A DNA stretch of 64,000 nt from positions 1 to 64,000 of the forward strand of contig CAYYYS010000007.1 in NCBI GenBank assembly GCA_964476155.1. The letters are read 5' to 3'. This document shows positions 34,634 through 43,921 of this stretch, piece by piece. A program made the position numbers and the translations under genes. Below the pieces are notes generated by a model. It ran no database searches. It saw only the letters and a list, made by a program, of their open reading frames with translations, and was not told the DNA's origin. Numbering within the stretch: the stretch's first letter is position 1; each line of letters begins with the position of its first letter. This DNA comes from JAHIYU01 sp964476155. GTDB taxonomy: Bacteria > Krumholzibacteriota > Krumholzibacteriia > LZORAL124-64-63.

Positions 34634-34777
34634 TTGCTCCAGACTGCTATCTGCGGTTATTATAGTGTGGCTTCAGGAGTGCGCCAAAAAAGGCGCGGTT
34701 TTTGGAGTGGGCGCAAGTCCACTTCTTTTCATGTGTGCCGTTGGCGCCGTCGGCGCCTAGAGCCCGGAGATTTCGTA
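34634..34777 (+). promoter_or_regulatory. Leader region of the rimP-nusA-infB operon
   Basis: No gene lies in this stretch. It contains a terminator-like hairpin (GCGCC-AAAAAA-GGCGC followed by GGTTTTTGG, 34681-34704), then GTGG/CCAC (34708-34723), then tandem GGCGCC boxes (34743-34757). A TTATTATAG -10-like sequence lies near 34655. The arrangement suggests attenuation or antitermination control of the operon that includes nusA itself. Function is inferred. Confidence 0.3.
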
Positions 34778-35365
34778 TTGGCCGGTAACCGCCGACAACT
34801 TGCGACCAGCACCATCGAACTGCTCGAAGCACCCCTGGCCGAATCGGGATACAACCTGCTCGATGTGCGTGTGTTCCAGGGTGGCGGACGGACAACGCTG
34901 CGCATCTACGTGGATACCGAGGATGGTATCACGATCGATGAATGCGCCAAGGCCTCGCGCACCGTCGGCATGCTGCTCGAGGAAGCGTCCCTGATGGACG
35001 ACGCCTATGTCATCGAGGTCACTTCGCCCGGTGTCAGGCGTCCTCTGCGCACGCGTGCCCATTTCGAGTCCGCCCGGGGACAGAACGTCATCCTGAAGCT
35101 CACGGCGACCCGGGGCCCGAAGAAGCTCAAGGGCCTTCTGCGGGACGTCGCCGACGATGGATTAACCGTCGTCACGACGGCGCAGGACGCCGAGACCGGC
35201 GTCGAAATCGAACAGACCGTGGGTTATGACCTGATACTCGAAGGGAATCTGGACCCCGAGTTCGATGTGCAGGCGCTGATCAATGCCGATAGACGACGCC
35301 GCAAGGATGAAAAAAAACTGGCGCGCGAAAAGCGCCGTGACCAGAGACGCCGGTCCCGCAAGTAG
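34778..35365 (+). CDS. rimP: Ribosome maturation factor RimP
   Basis: 195 residues. N-terminal domain with ELLEAPLAESGYNLLDVRV and GGGRTTLRIYVD, the GITIDECAKASRTVG helix and the conserved VIEVTSPGVRRPLRTRAHF; then an SH3-like C-terminal domain and a basic tail rich in Arg and Lys (about 172-195). RimP assists 30S assembly. TTG at 34778 with GGAG eight bases upstream is chosen over the much longer open frame, because only this start gives the family N-terminus. First gene of the nusA operon. Confidence 0.93.
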   Translation: MAGNRRQLATSTIELLEAPLAESGYNLLDVRVFQGGGRTTLRIYVDTEDGITIDECAKASRTVGMLLEEASLMDDAYVIEVTSPGVRRPLRTRAHFESARGQNVILKLTATRGPKKLKGLLRDVADDGLTVVTTAQDAETGVEIEQTVGYDLILEGNLDPEFDVQALINADRRRRKDEKKLAREKRRDQRRRSRK

Positions 35366-35393
35366 CGGACGGAGTCGTGGGAGATTTTGAATC

Positions 35394-36926
35394 ATGGACT
35401 ATAACGTCCTCGACGCCCTCGCCATGATTACGAGGGAAAAGAACGTGGATCGCTCGATTGTCATCGAGTCGCTCGTGGCTGGGCTGCAGTCCGCGGCCCG
35501 CAAGAAGCTCGGCGCAGAGTCGATCATCGACGCGCGTGTGGATGAAACCTCGGGCGCGATGACCGTTGAACTGGTCAAGACGGTGGTCAAGGAGATCGAG
35601 GACGAGGACGCCGAGATGACCATCGAGGAGGCGCGCGACGAGTTCGGCAACAGCGTCCAGATCGGTGACGAACTGCGCTGGGACCTGCCTCTGGAGGAAT
35701 TCGGACGCAATGCGATCCTGGTGGCCAAGCAGATTCTCGTCCAAAAGGTCCGCGAGGCCGAGCGCACGCAGATATTCGACACCTACAAGGAGCGTGTCGG
35801 CGAGATCATCACCGGCACCGTCCAACAGGTCGATCGTGGCAATGTCCTGGTGAATCTGGGACGCGTGGAAGCCCTGCTGCCCTGGCGCGAGCAGATCCGG
35901 GGGGAGAAATGCCGGCAGGGCGCGCCGATACGCAGCCTGGTCATCGAGGCCCTGGACAACGCCAAGGGGCCCCAGATCATTCTGTCGCGCAGCCACCCGG
36001 GCTTTCTCAAGCTCCTCTTCGAGCAGGAAGTACCGGAGATCCAGGAGGGCATCGTCGAGATCAAGGCCGTCGCTCGTGAACCAGGCTCCCGATCGAAGAT
36101 CGCAGTGGTGTCCAACGACGACCGCGTCGACGCGGTGGGATCGTGCGTGGGCATGAAGGGCAGCCGCGTACAGGCCGTCACCCGTGAGTTGGCCGGCGAA
36201 CGCATCGATATCGTGCCCTGGAGCGCCGAGACCTCGCTGCTGATCAGCCGGGCCCTGAGTCCGGCCGAGGTGAGCAACATCATCCTCAACGAGGCGGCGG
36301 GGGAGGCCACCGTGGTGGTCAACGAGGACCAGCTTTCGAAAGCTATCGGCAAGGAGGGCAAGAACGTTCGCCTGGCCGCCAAGCTGACCGAGTGGAAAAT
36401 CGATCTGGTCTCGTCCCGCGAGTATCACATCCGCCAGCGGATCAAGTCCGAGGTGTCGATGGAACTCGAGGAGATGAACGGGATCACCGAGCGTCTGGGC
36501 GGATTGCTGCGTGAGTCCGGCATCATGACCATCCGGGATCTGGCCCTGGCCAATAGCGAGCACCTGCTGGGGATCGCCGGTGTGGGGCCCAAGACGGCCG
36601 AGTCCCTGCAGACCACGGCCATCGTGACCATGGAGGAACTCGATCGCATCATCGAGACCACGGTTGCCGAGGAATTGACCCAGGTCGAGGCGGACGAGAA
36701 GCCTCTCTTCGACGAGAGTCTGCTCGAGGAGGAAGCGATCGAGGAAACGCCGGTCGAGGTGGCCGAATCCGTCGAGAGCGAGGATCTGCCCGCCGAGGAC
36801 GTATTCCGCGATTTCGAGAGCCGGATCAACGAACTCGAATCCGATCCGGCCGATGAGGACGAGGCACCGGCCAAAGACGAGGCTGCCGCGGACGATGCGT
36901 CCGAGGAGCAGGAGGGCGAGTCCTGA
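35394..36926 (+). CDS. nusA: Transcription termination/antitermination factor NusA
   Basis: 510 residues. An N-terminal RNA-polymerase-binding domain (1-125) is followed by an S1 domain (GEIITGTVQQVDRGNVLVNLG, about 135-205), two KH domains (with DAVGSCVGMKGSRVQAVTREL and KAIGKEGKNVRLAAKLT) and a helix-hairpin-helix repeat (LLGIAGVGPKTAESL, about 395-409). A long acidic tail (about 430-510, rich in Glu and Asp) ends the protein and is likely a lineage feature. 28 bases after rimP. Confidence 0.97.
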   Translation: MDYNVLDALAMITREKNVDRSIVIESLVAGLQSAARKKLGAESIIDARVDETSGAMTVELVKTVVKEIEDEDAEMTIEEARDEFGNSVQIGDELRWDLPLEEFGRNAILVAKQILVQKVREAERTQIFDTYKERVGEIITGTVQQVDRGNVLVNLGRVEALLPWREQIRGEKCRQGAPIRSLVIEALDNAKGPQIILSRSHPGFLKLLFEQEVPEIQEGIVEIKAVAREPGSRSKIAVVSNDDRVDAVGSCVGMKGSRVQAVTRELAGERIDIVPWSAETSLLISRALSPAEVSNIILNEAAGEATVVVNEDQLSKAIGKEGKNVRLAAKLTEWKIDLVSSREYHIRQRIKSEVSMELEEMNGITERLGGLLRESGIMTIRDLALANSEHLLGIAGVGPKTAESLQTTAIVTMEELDRIIETTVAEELTQVEADEKPLFDESLLEEEAIEETPVEVAESVESEDLPAEDVFRDFESRINELESDPADEDEAPAKDEAAADDASEEQEGES

Positions 36927-36964
36927 AAGAACGCCGCACGCGTCCCCGGGACGAGCAGTCCGAC

Positions 36965-37321
36965 TTGACTCCGGACAAGCAAGCGCTGCTGCGGATGCTT
37001 GGCCTGGCCCGGCGAGCCGGTCGACTGGCGGTAGGAAATGACGCCGTGACCAAGATGGTGGCGAAGGGGAAGAGCCCCCTGGTCATCATCGCCACCGACG
37101 TCAGCCCGAAGCAACGTGAGAGATTAATGCGCCTGCAGCCTGTGCGGACGTTCTGGACGGATAAACTCGATCGCGACGAGTTGGCATCCGCCCTCGGCCG
37201 AAAAGAACTTGTGGTCGCGGCATTGGACGACCCGGATTTTCTCCGGGGTCTCGGTCTGGGTCCGGGACGAAAGCGTTCCGGACGGCCGCGGCAGAATCAC
37301 GAGCCCCGCAAGGGGCAATAG
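36965..37321 (+). CDS. L7Ae/L30e-family RNA-binding protein (YlxQ-like)
   Basis: 118 residues. LLRMLGLARRAGRLAVGNDAV, SPLVIIATDVSPKQRERL and the position between nusA and infB identify the YlxQ/RplGA family of kink-turn-type binding proteins. The Arg/Pro-rich tail is disordered. TTG start at 36965 has only a poor ribosome site, and translation may depend on coupling to nusA (38 bases upstream). A YlxR-type partner (RNA-binding, usually between nusA and ylxQ) is absent. Confidence 0.8.
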   Translation: MTPDKQALLRMLGLARRAGRLAVGNDAVTKMVAKGKSPLVIIATDVSPKQRERLMRLQPVRTFWTDKLDRDELASALGRKELVVAALDDPDFLRGLGLGPGRKRSGRPRQNHEPRKGQ

Positions 37322-37395
37322 CCTGCACAAAGTAGCAGGCCGAAGAATCTCGGATCCGTGTGGATCCCCAAGACGTGTGATGGAGGTTGATCACC

Positions 37396-40269
37396 TTGGT
37401 CAGGAAGCTCAGGGTTTACGAAATCGCCAAGCATTATGGCGTGGAAAGCCCGATGATTCTCAAGATGATGCGCGATATGCGTGCCGAGGCAAAGAGCCAC
37501 ATGAGTGTGGTGGAGGACGACATTGTCGTCCGGATTCATTCCTCGTATCAGCATAAGCGCGAATTGATGCGCATTAACTACGCCAAGGCCCACAACCTTG
37601 ATCCGGAAAAATTGAAGCATGTCGCCAGCTTCAAACCCCTCGAGATGCCCGTGGCACCCGAAGAACCGGAGAAGGAAAAGAAGCCGGCCAAGAAAAAGGT
37701 CGCCAAGAAAAAGACGACCAAGAAGAAGACAACGAAGAAGAAGGTGACCAAGAAAAAGACCGTCACCAAGAAGAAAGTAACGAAGACGGACAAAGCCGAG
37801 ACGCCCGTCAACAAGAGAATCTCCGAGCGTCCTATCCGTAGGGCCCGAATCATCAAGAAGGCCGACGTGCAGGCGTCCAAGGCCGAAGCCGAGGCCAAGG
37901 CCGCCGCGGAAGCCGCCGAAACCGTGGTACCTGAGGACGAGACGGTCGCTACGCCTGTCGAAGCGACGCCGGTCGAGACTGTGGAGACACCGCCCGCCGA
38001 GGATACGGAAGAGACCGCGCCCGTGGTGGAGGAGACGGTCGAGAAGACGACCAAGGCGGAAAAACCCAAGACGGAAGAGAAGCCTCAGCCGGTCAACAAG
38101 CGTCCGCGACGCCAGGCCACGATTATCCGCATGGGTGACGGTATCGTGACCACCACGACCGGGAAGGCCCAGCCGGCCAAGCCGCCGGCCCGTGCCCGCA
38201 GATCCCAACCCGCCCGGAGCCAGGACAACTGGAACTGGGGCGACGTTCGTCGCGACTTGATCGGGCGCCGGGGCCGTATCGGTTCCGAAGTGAAGGATTC
38301 GGTTCGCGAGTCCGTGCAGGCGGCCATGCAGAAGCGTCAGGATATGCGCGTCGCACAGCCCGAATCCGGCCGCAAGCGCCGACGCAAGAAGAAACAGGTC
38401 GACGAGGCCGTCGTGGCCCAGAGCGTCAAGCAGACCCTGGCCCAGATGGACGGCGGCAAGGGCGGCAAGCGCAAGCACAAGAAGGATGTCGAGGGCGAAG
38501 AGGTCGTCGAGACGGTCCACACGCTTCGTGTAACCGAATTCATCACCGTCCAGGAATTGGCCGAGAAGTTCGAGGTCCCCGCGCGCGAGATCATTACCAA
38601 GCTGTTCAGCATGGGACTGATGGCGACCATGAACCAGAGGCTGGAAGGCGATCAGATCGAGTTGCTCGCCGAGGAGTTCGAGAAAGAGGTCGAGTTCCTC
38701 TCCGAGTTCGGCGAGGACGAGATCGTTGTCGAAGAGGTCAGCGAGGGTGACCTCGAGCAGCGTGCGCCCGTCGTGACCGTCATGGGACACGTGGACCACG
38801 GTAAGACGTCGCTGCTGGACTACATCCGCGAGGCCAACGTGATCGCCGGCGAAGCCGGCGGCATCACCCAGCACATCGGCGCGTACCGCGTGCAGACGCC
38901 GGGCGGTCCCATCACCTTCCTGGATACACCGGGTCATGAGGCCTTCAGCGCCATGCGTGCGCGTGGAGCCCAGGTGACAGATATCGTGATCCTCATCGTC
39001 GCTGCCGACGACCGGATCATGCCCCAGACCATCGAAGCCATCAAACACGCCAAATCGGCGGGTGTGCCGATCGTCGTGGCCGTGAACAAGATCGACCTGC
39101 CCGGGGCCCGCCCCGACCTGGTCAAGCAGGACCTTCTCAACCACGAGATCATGGTCGAGGACTTCGGCGGCGAGGTCCTCTGCGCGGAGATTTCGGCCAA
39201 GAAGGGCACCAATATCGACAAGTTGATGGAGATGGTGCATCTGCAGTCCGAAGTGCTGGAGCTGCAATCTTCCAGTAAGGGTCCCGCTCTCGGCGTGGTT
39301 GTCGAGGCCACCAAGGATCCCGGCCGCGGTGTTGTTTTCACCGTTCTGGTCGAGCAGGGGACCCTGAGTGTTGGCGACAACTTCCTGGTGGGCTTGCAGG
39401 AAGGCAAGGTTCGCGCTCTGGTCGACGAGCGCGGCGATCCCATCGAGCAGGTTCGCCCCGGCGAGCCTGCGGTCGTGCTGGGCGCCCACGACGTCCCCTT
39501 GGCGGGGGATCGTCTGCACGTCATGGCCTCGGAGCGCGAAGTGCGCACCATCGCCTCGAAGCGCCGTCAGTTACAGCGCGTGCAGCAGTTCTCGGCGCCG
39601 CAGACGATCATTACGCTCGACAACCTTGCCGAACTGGTGGCCGACAAGGACATCAAGGAACTGCCACTCATCGTCAAGGGCGACGTGGCGGGTTCGGTGG
39701 AGGCCATCTGCGACTCGTTGCTGCAGCTGAACACCGACGAGGTGCAGGTGAAGATCGTGCACAAGGGCGTCGGCGCCATCAACGAGTCCGACGTGCTGCT
39801 GGCCACGAACACCGGCGCAATGATCGTGGGCTTCCACATGCGTCCCGGCGCGTCGATCGTGGACAGCGCCACGCGTCAGCACGTCACCATCGAGAATTTC
39901 GATATCATCTACGAAGTGGTCGACACCATGAAGAAGGCCATGGCCGGCCTGCTCGGCGCCATCAAGCGCGAGGTCAGCACCGGCTCGGCCGAAGTGCGCC
40001 AGGTGTTCCACATTCCCAAGCTCGGGTCGGTGGCGGGTTCCTACGTCGTCGAGGGCACCATCATTCGCAAGTCCCTGGTGCGGTTGGTGCGCGACGAAGT
40101 GATGATCTTCGAGGGCCGGATCAGTTCCCTGAAGCGCTTCAAGGAGGACCAGAAGGAAGTGCAGTCCGGATACGAGTGTGGTATCGGGCTGGAGAACTTC
40201 CATGATCTCCAGGAAGGCGACATCATCGAGACGTACCGCATCGAGGAAGAAGAACGCACCGAGCTCTGA
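37396..40269 (+). CDS. infB: Translation initiation factor IF-2
   Basis: GTPase that places initiator tRNA on the 30S subunit. About 957 residues: an N-terminal IF2N domain (RVYEIAKHYGVESP), a long low-complexity linker, a second IF2N (about 375-425), and the G domain (GHVDHGKTS at about 464-472, DTPGHEAF, NKID). Domains II to IV end at GDIIETYRIEEEERTEL. The linker has a run of KKK-T/V repeats (about 93-130) and acidic Ala/Glu tracts. TTG at 37396 with GGAGG nine bases upstream is preferred; a TTG at 37387 abuts that site. Confidence 0.97.
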   Translation: MVRKLRVYEIAKHYGVESPMILKMMRDMRAEAKSHMSVVEDDIVVRIHSSYQHKRELMRINYAKAHNLDPEKLKHVASFKPLEMPVAPEEPEKEKKPAKKKVAKKKTTKKKTTKKKVTKKKTVTKKKVTKTDKAETPVNKRISERPIRRARIIKKADVQASKAEAEAKAAAEAAETVVPEDETVATPVEATPVETVETPPAEDTEETAPVVEETVEKTTKAEKPKTEEKPQPVNKRPRRQATIIRMGDGIVTTTTGKAQPAKPPARARRSQPARSQDNWNWGDVRRDLIGRRGRIGSEVKDSVRESVQAAMQKRQDMRVAQPESGRKRRRKKKQVDEAVVAQSVKQTLAQMDGGKGGKRKHKKDVEGEEVVETVHTLRVTEFITVQELAEKFEVPAREIITKLFSMGLMATMNQRLEGDQIELLAEEFEKEVEFLSEFGEDEIVVEEVSEGDLEQRAPVVTVMGHVDHGKTSLLDYIREANVIAGEAGGITQHIGAYRVQTPGGPITFLDTPGHEAFSAMRARGAQVTDIVILIVAADDRIMPQTIEAIKHAKSAGVPIVVAVNKIDLPGARPDLVKQDLLNHEIMVEDFGGEVLCAEISAKKGTNIDKLMEMVHLQSEVLELQSSSKGPALGVVVEATKDPGRGVVFTVLVEQGTLSVGDNFLVGLQEGKVRALVDERGDPIEQVRPGEPAVVLGAHDVPLAGDRLHVMASEREVRTIASKRRQLQRVQQFSAPQTIITLDNLAELVADKDIKELPLIVKGDVAGSVEAICDSLLQLNTDEVQVKIVHKGVGAINESDVLLATNTGAMIVGFHMRPGASIVDSATRQHVTIENFDIIYEVVDTMKKAMAGLLGAIKREVSTGSAEVRQVFHIPKLGSVAGSYVVEGTIIRKSLVRLVRDEVMIFEGRISSLKRFKEDQKEVQSGYECGIGLENFHDLQEGDIIETYRIEEEERTEL

Positions 40270-40382
40270 TCAGTATCCTGTACCGATTTCGCCCTGTCGC
40301 GCCTCGTCGCGACGGGGCGTGACGGATTCACCGTCGTGATCCGCCGGAGCCATCATGGAGAATCGACCCGCCTGGAGAAGAG

Positions 40383-41786
40383 ATGGATCCCTATAAACTG
40401 CAACGGCAGAACACCGCCATTCGCAAGACCCTGGCCAAACTCGTGGCTGCCGAGGTCAAGGATCCCCGCGTGGGCTTCGTGACCATCAACGGCGTCGAGT
40501 TGAGCCGCGATCAGACGGTGGCCCGGGTACTCTTCTCCGTGATGGGTGACGAGCAGGAGCGCAGCGATTCGCTGACCGGTCTGAAAAAGGCCCGCGGCTT
40601 TCTGCAGCGACGCCTGAGCGACAGCCTGCGTCTGCGCAACACGCCCGATCTGCGTTTCGTCTACGACGAATCGGTCGACCGCAGCATGAGCGTGGACGGG
40701 ATCCTCGCGGACCTGTCCGACAGCGGCGAGTTCGAGGACGAAGCCTCACGCAACCGCAAGCGCACACTCGCGTCCCTCGCGCCGCCCCTGGACCTCATGA
40801 AGGCCCTGGGCAAGAGCCGATGCGTATGGATCGTGCCTCACTGGAACCCCGATCCCGACTGTATGGGGTCGGCGTTGGCTTTGGGCGAGGCCCTGGCCGA
40901 CGCGGGCAAGGACGTGTCGGTCTTTACTCATCCCGATCCGCCACATGGTTTCGCCATGCTGCCTGGACACGACGCCGCCGTCACGGTGGAGCAGGCGCCG
41001 GAGTTGTTGGCCGAGGCGCCGCCCGACACCCTGATCATGTGCGATTGCCATCACCGCGACCGGGGCGGTGACGCGTTGATGCCCTATCTGGAGAACATCC
41101 CCAATGCCTGGTGTATCGATCACCATCTCGTTTCGGACGGGCCGGCGCCCCTGCCGGGATGGATCGAGCCTGTCGCGAGTTCGACCAGTCTGCTGATCCT
41201 GCGCGTGATCGAAAGTCTCGCAGCCGGTGGGGTGGCGGGTGTCGATACGATCTCGTTGACCTCGGACATGGCCACGAACATCTACGCGGGGATCTACGCC
41301 GACACCGGCGGCTTCCGCTTTCCCAACACGTTGCCCATGACCTTTGACGCCGCCCGGGCCCTCAGTGCCATGGGCGTGGACACGGCTCTGGTGGCGGAGC
41401 GCATATTGCATCAGCGGTCCCGGCAGGCGACCGAGTTGCTGAAGCGTGTGATGGCGACTTTTGAATTCCATGCCGAGGGGCGCATCCTGACCTTGTGGGC
41501 CGACAACGCCATGATGGCGGCGACCGGTACCAGCATGTCCGACACCGAAGGTGTCGTCGGTCTGGCCACCGGCACCGTCGGCGTTCGTTTTGTCGTGTTT
41601 ATCAAGGAACGGGATGACGGTCTGTGGCGTGTCTCGCTCCGGGCCCGCGAGGGTGGCGACGTTCAGCGCGTAGCCGCAAGCCATGGCGGCGGTGGACACG
41701 CCCTGGCGGCCGGGTGCACCATCGAGGGTGATCCCGCGACGATCCTCGACGATCTTGTCACCGCCCTGTCGCCCCAGCTCGCTTGA
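40383..41786 (+). CDS. Fusion of ribosome-binding factor A (RbfA) with a DHH/DHHA1 nano-RNase (NrnA-like)
   Basis: 467 residues in one uninterrupted frame. Residues 1-118 are RbfA: ETIRKTLAKLVAAEVKDPRVG-like start (KTLAKLVAAEVKDPRVG), ARVLFSVMG and PDLRFVYDESVDR. A short charged linker (about 119-135) leads to a complete DHH phosphoesterase: HWNPDPDCMGS (His153, Asp157, Asp159), CDCHHRDR, CIDHH (Asp246-His248), GIYADTGGFRFPNT, and the DHHA1 motif HGGGGHALAAGC near residue 440-450. NrnA degrades 2-5-mers and pAp; RbfA matures the 30S 5' end of 16S rRNA. In many genomes these are adjacent genes between infB and truB, and here they are one polypeptide. All metal ligands look intact, so both halves may be active. 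Confidence 0.9.
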   Translation: MDPYKLQRQNTAIRKTLAKLVAAEVKDPRVGFVTINGVELSRDQTVARVLFSVMGDEQERSDSLTGLKKARGFLQRRLSDSLRLRNTPDLRFVYDESVDRSMSVDGILADLSDSGEFEDEASRNRKRTLASLAPPLDLMKALGKSRCVWIVPHWNPDPDCMGSALALGEALADAGKDVSVFTHPDPPHGFAMLPGHDAAVTVEQAPELLAEAPPDTLIMCDCHHRDRGGDALMPYLENIPNAWCIDHHLVSDGPAPLPGWIEPVASSTSLLILRVIESLAAGGVAGVDTISLTSDMATNIYAGIYADTGGFRFPNTLPMTFDAARALSAMGVDTALVAERILHQRSRQATELLKRVMATFEFHAEGRILTLWADNAMMAATGTSMSDTEGVVGLATGTVGVRFVVFIKERDDGLWRVSLRAREGGDVQRVAASHGGGGHALAAGCTIEGDPATILDDLVTALSPQLA

Positions 41787-41803
41787 AAGATGGGGAACCG
41801 GTC

Positions 41804-42820
41804 ATGACCGTACCACCCAGGGGCTTCCTTCTGATCGACAAGCCCCGTGGTATTTCGTCGTACGGCGTGATCGACGCCGTGAAACGCACCCTGAGTCCCG
41901 GGCGTCGCCGGCGGGGCGCCGGACGTTTTCGCTGCGGACACGCCGGCACGCTCGATCCCCTGGCCACGGGCCTGCTCCTGGTCCTCTGCGGACCGGAGAC
42001 CCGCCTGTCCACCTTCCTGCTCGGGCACGACAAGCGCTACGAATTCACGCTCCGCCTGGGTGAGACCACCGATACGCTCGACAGCGACGGCGAGACGACC
42101 GCCACCGGACGCGCCGATTTCACGTCGACGGACATCGTCGATGTCATCGCCGACCACCAGGGCGATATCCAGCAGGTGCCGCCGGTCTACTCGGCCCTCA
42201 AGCGCGGGGGGAAGCCCCTGTATGCGTTGGCGCGCGACGGGGTCGAGCTTCCTGATCTGGAGGCCCGTCCGGTCCGCATCGACGAACTGGCCGTCGCCGG
42301 AGACGTTCGGCTCGCCGAATCGGCGTCGGGCGATATCTGTGACATCGATCTGACCGTGAGCTGCTCGAGCGGCACGTACGTACGCGCCCTGGCCCGCGAC
42401 ATTGCCGAATCCCTGGGCACCGTCGGGCACGTGACGTCGCTGCGACGCACCCGCATCGGCCCCTTCGCGGTCTCGGATGCGCTGCCGCCGGAGGCGCTCC
42501 GGGACCGTGACGCTTTGACGGCCGCCCTGCGCCCGGCCACCGAGGCCTTGGTGGATCGGCCGGCCTTGTCCTTGGACGACGACGAGGCCGCAGCCCTGCG
42601 CCAGGGCGTGCAACCGGACGCGGCGTGGCTGACGCGACTGGACGAACCGCCCCCCGGCGGCGCCCTGTTTCGCATGCTGGATACGGCCGGAGCCCTGGTC
42701 GCCGTCGGCCGCATGGAGGTCCCGACGGCCGACGGCGACGGAGCGGCCGCGCCCCGATTGGCCGCCGTTTTCCCACCCCCGTCCTACCTGACCCGGGAGG
42801 ATGCCGTACCGTGCGACTGA
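41804..42820 (+). CDS. truB: tRNA pseudouridine(55) synthase (TruB)
   Basis: 338 residues. FLLIDKPRGISSYGVIDAV, the catalytic GHAGTLDPLATGLL (Asp51), YEFTLRLGETTDTLDSDGE, QVPPVYSALKRGGKPLYALAR and CSSGTYVRALARDI are all canonical. A C-terminal PUA-like part follows. ATG at 41804 with GGGGA upstream; a TTG at 41783 overlapping the preceding stop is an alternative. It modifies U55 of most tRNAs. 3' end overlaps ribF. Confidence 0.96.
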   Translation: MTVPPRGFLLIDKPRGISSYGVIDAVKRTLSPGRRRRGAGRFRCGHAGTLDPLATGLLLVLCGPETRLSTFLLGHDKRYEFTLRLGETTDTLDSDGETTATGRADFTSTDIVDVIADHQGDIQQVPPVYSALKRGGKPLYALARDGVELPDLEARPVRIDELAVAGDVRLAESASGDICDIDLTVSCSSGTYVRALARDIAESLGTVGHVTSLRRTRIGPFAVSDALPPEALRDRDALTAALRPATEALVDRPALSLDDDEAAALRQGVQPDAAWLTRLDEPPPGGALFRMLDTAGALVAVGRMEVPTADGDGAAAPRLAAVFPPPSYLTREDAVPCD

Positions 42821-43899
42821 TCAGATTGAGCAGCCAGTACATCACGCGCATCCTGGAAGGCCGCGAAGCCTGGCCCAAGCCCGCGCTCGCCAACTGCGCC
42901 CTCGCCCTGGGTTCCTTCGACGGTCTGCATCTCGGCCATCGGGCCCTGATCAACGCGGCCGAGGAGGCCAAACGCGCGGCGGGTCTTTCCCACAGCTGCA
43001 TCTTCACCTTCCGGGAGCATCCCCGGCAGGTGCTCGACGTGGATCGTCCCCAGCTGCTGACGTCCTGGCGCGAGAAGCTCAGCCTCCTCAAGGGCACGCC
43101 CGTGGATTCGGTGGTGGCGGCCGATTTCTGCCCGGCGCTGGCGGCCCTCACGTACGAGGAATTCGTCGAACGCTTCCTGGTGGGCTTCCTGGGGATGCGG
43201 CACATGGTGGGCGGACACGACGTCCACCTGGGATCGGACCGCGGCGGCAACGCCGAAACGCTGGCCGCACTCGGTCGTGATCTGGGCTACGGCTTCAAGG
43301 TCGTCGAAGCGATCACCCTGCCCGACGGCAGCGTGATCAGCAGCTCGGCCATCCGCGCGGCGTTGCGCGAGGGCGAGGTCGAGCGCGCCAACGCCATGCT
43401 CGGCCGCTCGTACAGCCTGTGGGGCGAGGTGGGCTACGGGTCGGGCAAGGGCCAGACGATCGGCTATCCCACGGCCAACATCGAACCCCTGGAAACGGCC
43501 AAGCTCCTGCCCGCGCCCGGCGTGTACGCGGTCAGGGTCCATTTGCCGGAGGACGTCATCACCGACGAGAGCCGGCCCGGCGTGCTGGAGAAGCGACGCG
43601 GACGCCTGCCCGAGGTGGACCGCTGGGGCGAGCCGCTGGGCGCGCCCGGCACCAAGCGCGGCGTCTTCGCGGGTATGCTCAATTTCGGTCATGCGCCGAC
43701 CATTCACGAAGGGGGGCTGTCGCGGCCCCGTCTCGAGGTTCACATCCTGGACTTCAGCGGCTATATTCGGGAGCGCAGCTTGAAAATCGAATGGGTTGCC
43801 CGACTACGGGACGAGCGAACGTTCGCTTCGGTCGATGCCCTGTGCGCACAGCTCCGCAAAGATGAACAGGCCGTCCGCAAGGCGCTAGATGCCTGCTGA
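42811..43899 (+). CDS. ribF: Bifunctional riboflavin kinase/FAD synthetase (RibF)
   Basis: 362 residues. N-terminal FMN adenylyltransferase (ALGSFDGLHLGHRALI, FTFREHPRQVL, ISSSAIRAALREGEVERANAML) and C-terminal riboflavin kinase (GYGSGKGQTIGYPTANIE, RGVFAGMLNFG). It makes FMN and FAD from riboflavin. GTG at 42811 with GGGAGG upstream, overlapping the truB stop by ten bases. The insert after PGVYAVRVHLPEDV (about 250-285) is longer than usual. Last gene of the rimP-nusA-infB series, as in many bacteria. Confidence 0.95.
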   Translation: MRLIRLSSQYITRILEGREAWPKPALANCALALGSFDGLHLGHRALINAAEEAKRAAGLSHSCIFTFREHPRQVLDVDRPQLLTSWREKLSLLKGTPVDSVVAADFCPALAALTYEEFVERFLVGFLGMRHMVGGHDVHLGSDRGGNAETLAALGRDLGYGFKVVEAITLPDGSVISSSAIRAALREGEVERANAMLGRSYSLWGEVGYGSGKGQTIGYPTANIEPLETAKLLPAPGVYAVRVHLPEDVITDESRPGVLEKRRGRLPEVDRWGEPLGAPGTKRGVFAGMLNFGHAPTIHEGGLSRPRLEVHILDFSGYIRERSLKIEWVARLRDERTFASVDALCAQLRKDEQAVRKALDAC

Positions 43900-43921
43900 A
43901 GCGGGCGGGGAGGGAAGCAAC

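Noticed and set aside
36927..36964. Missing YlxR gene hidden after nusA
   Set aside because: Only 38 bases separate the genes, too short for any coding sequence.
37681..37800. DNA tandem repeat (AAG-rich) as a mobile or CRISPR-like array
   Set aside because: It codes in frame for the Lys/Thr linker of IF-2 and has no spacers or fixed repeat unit.
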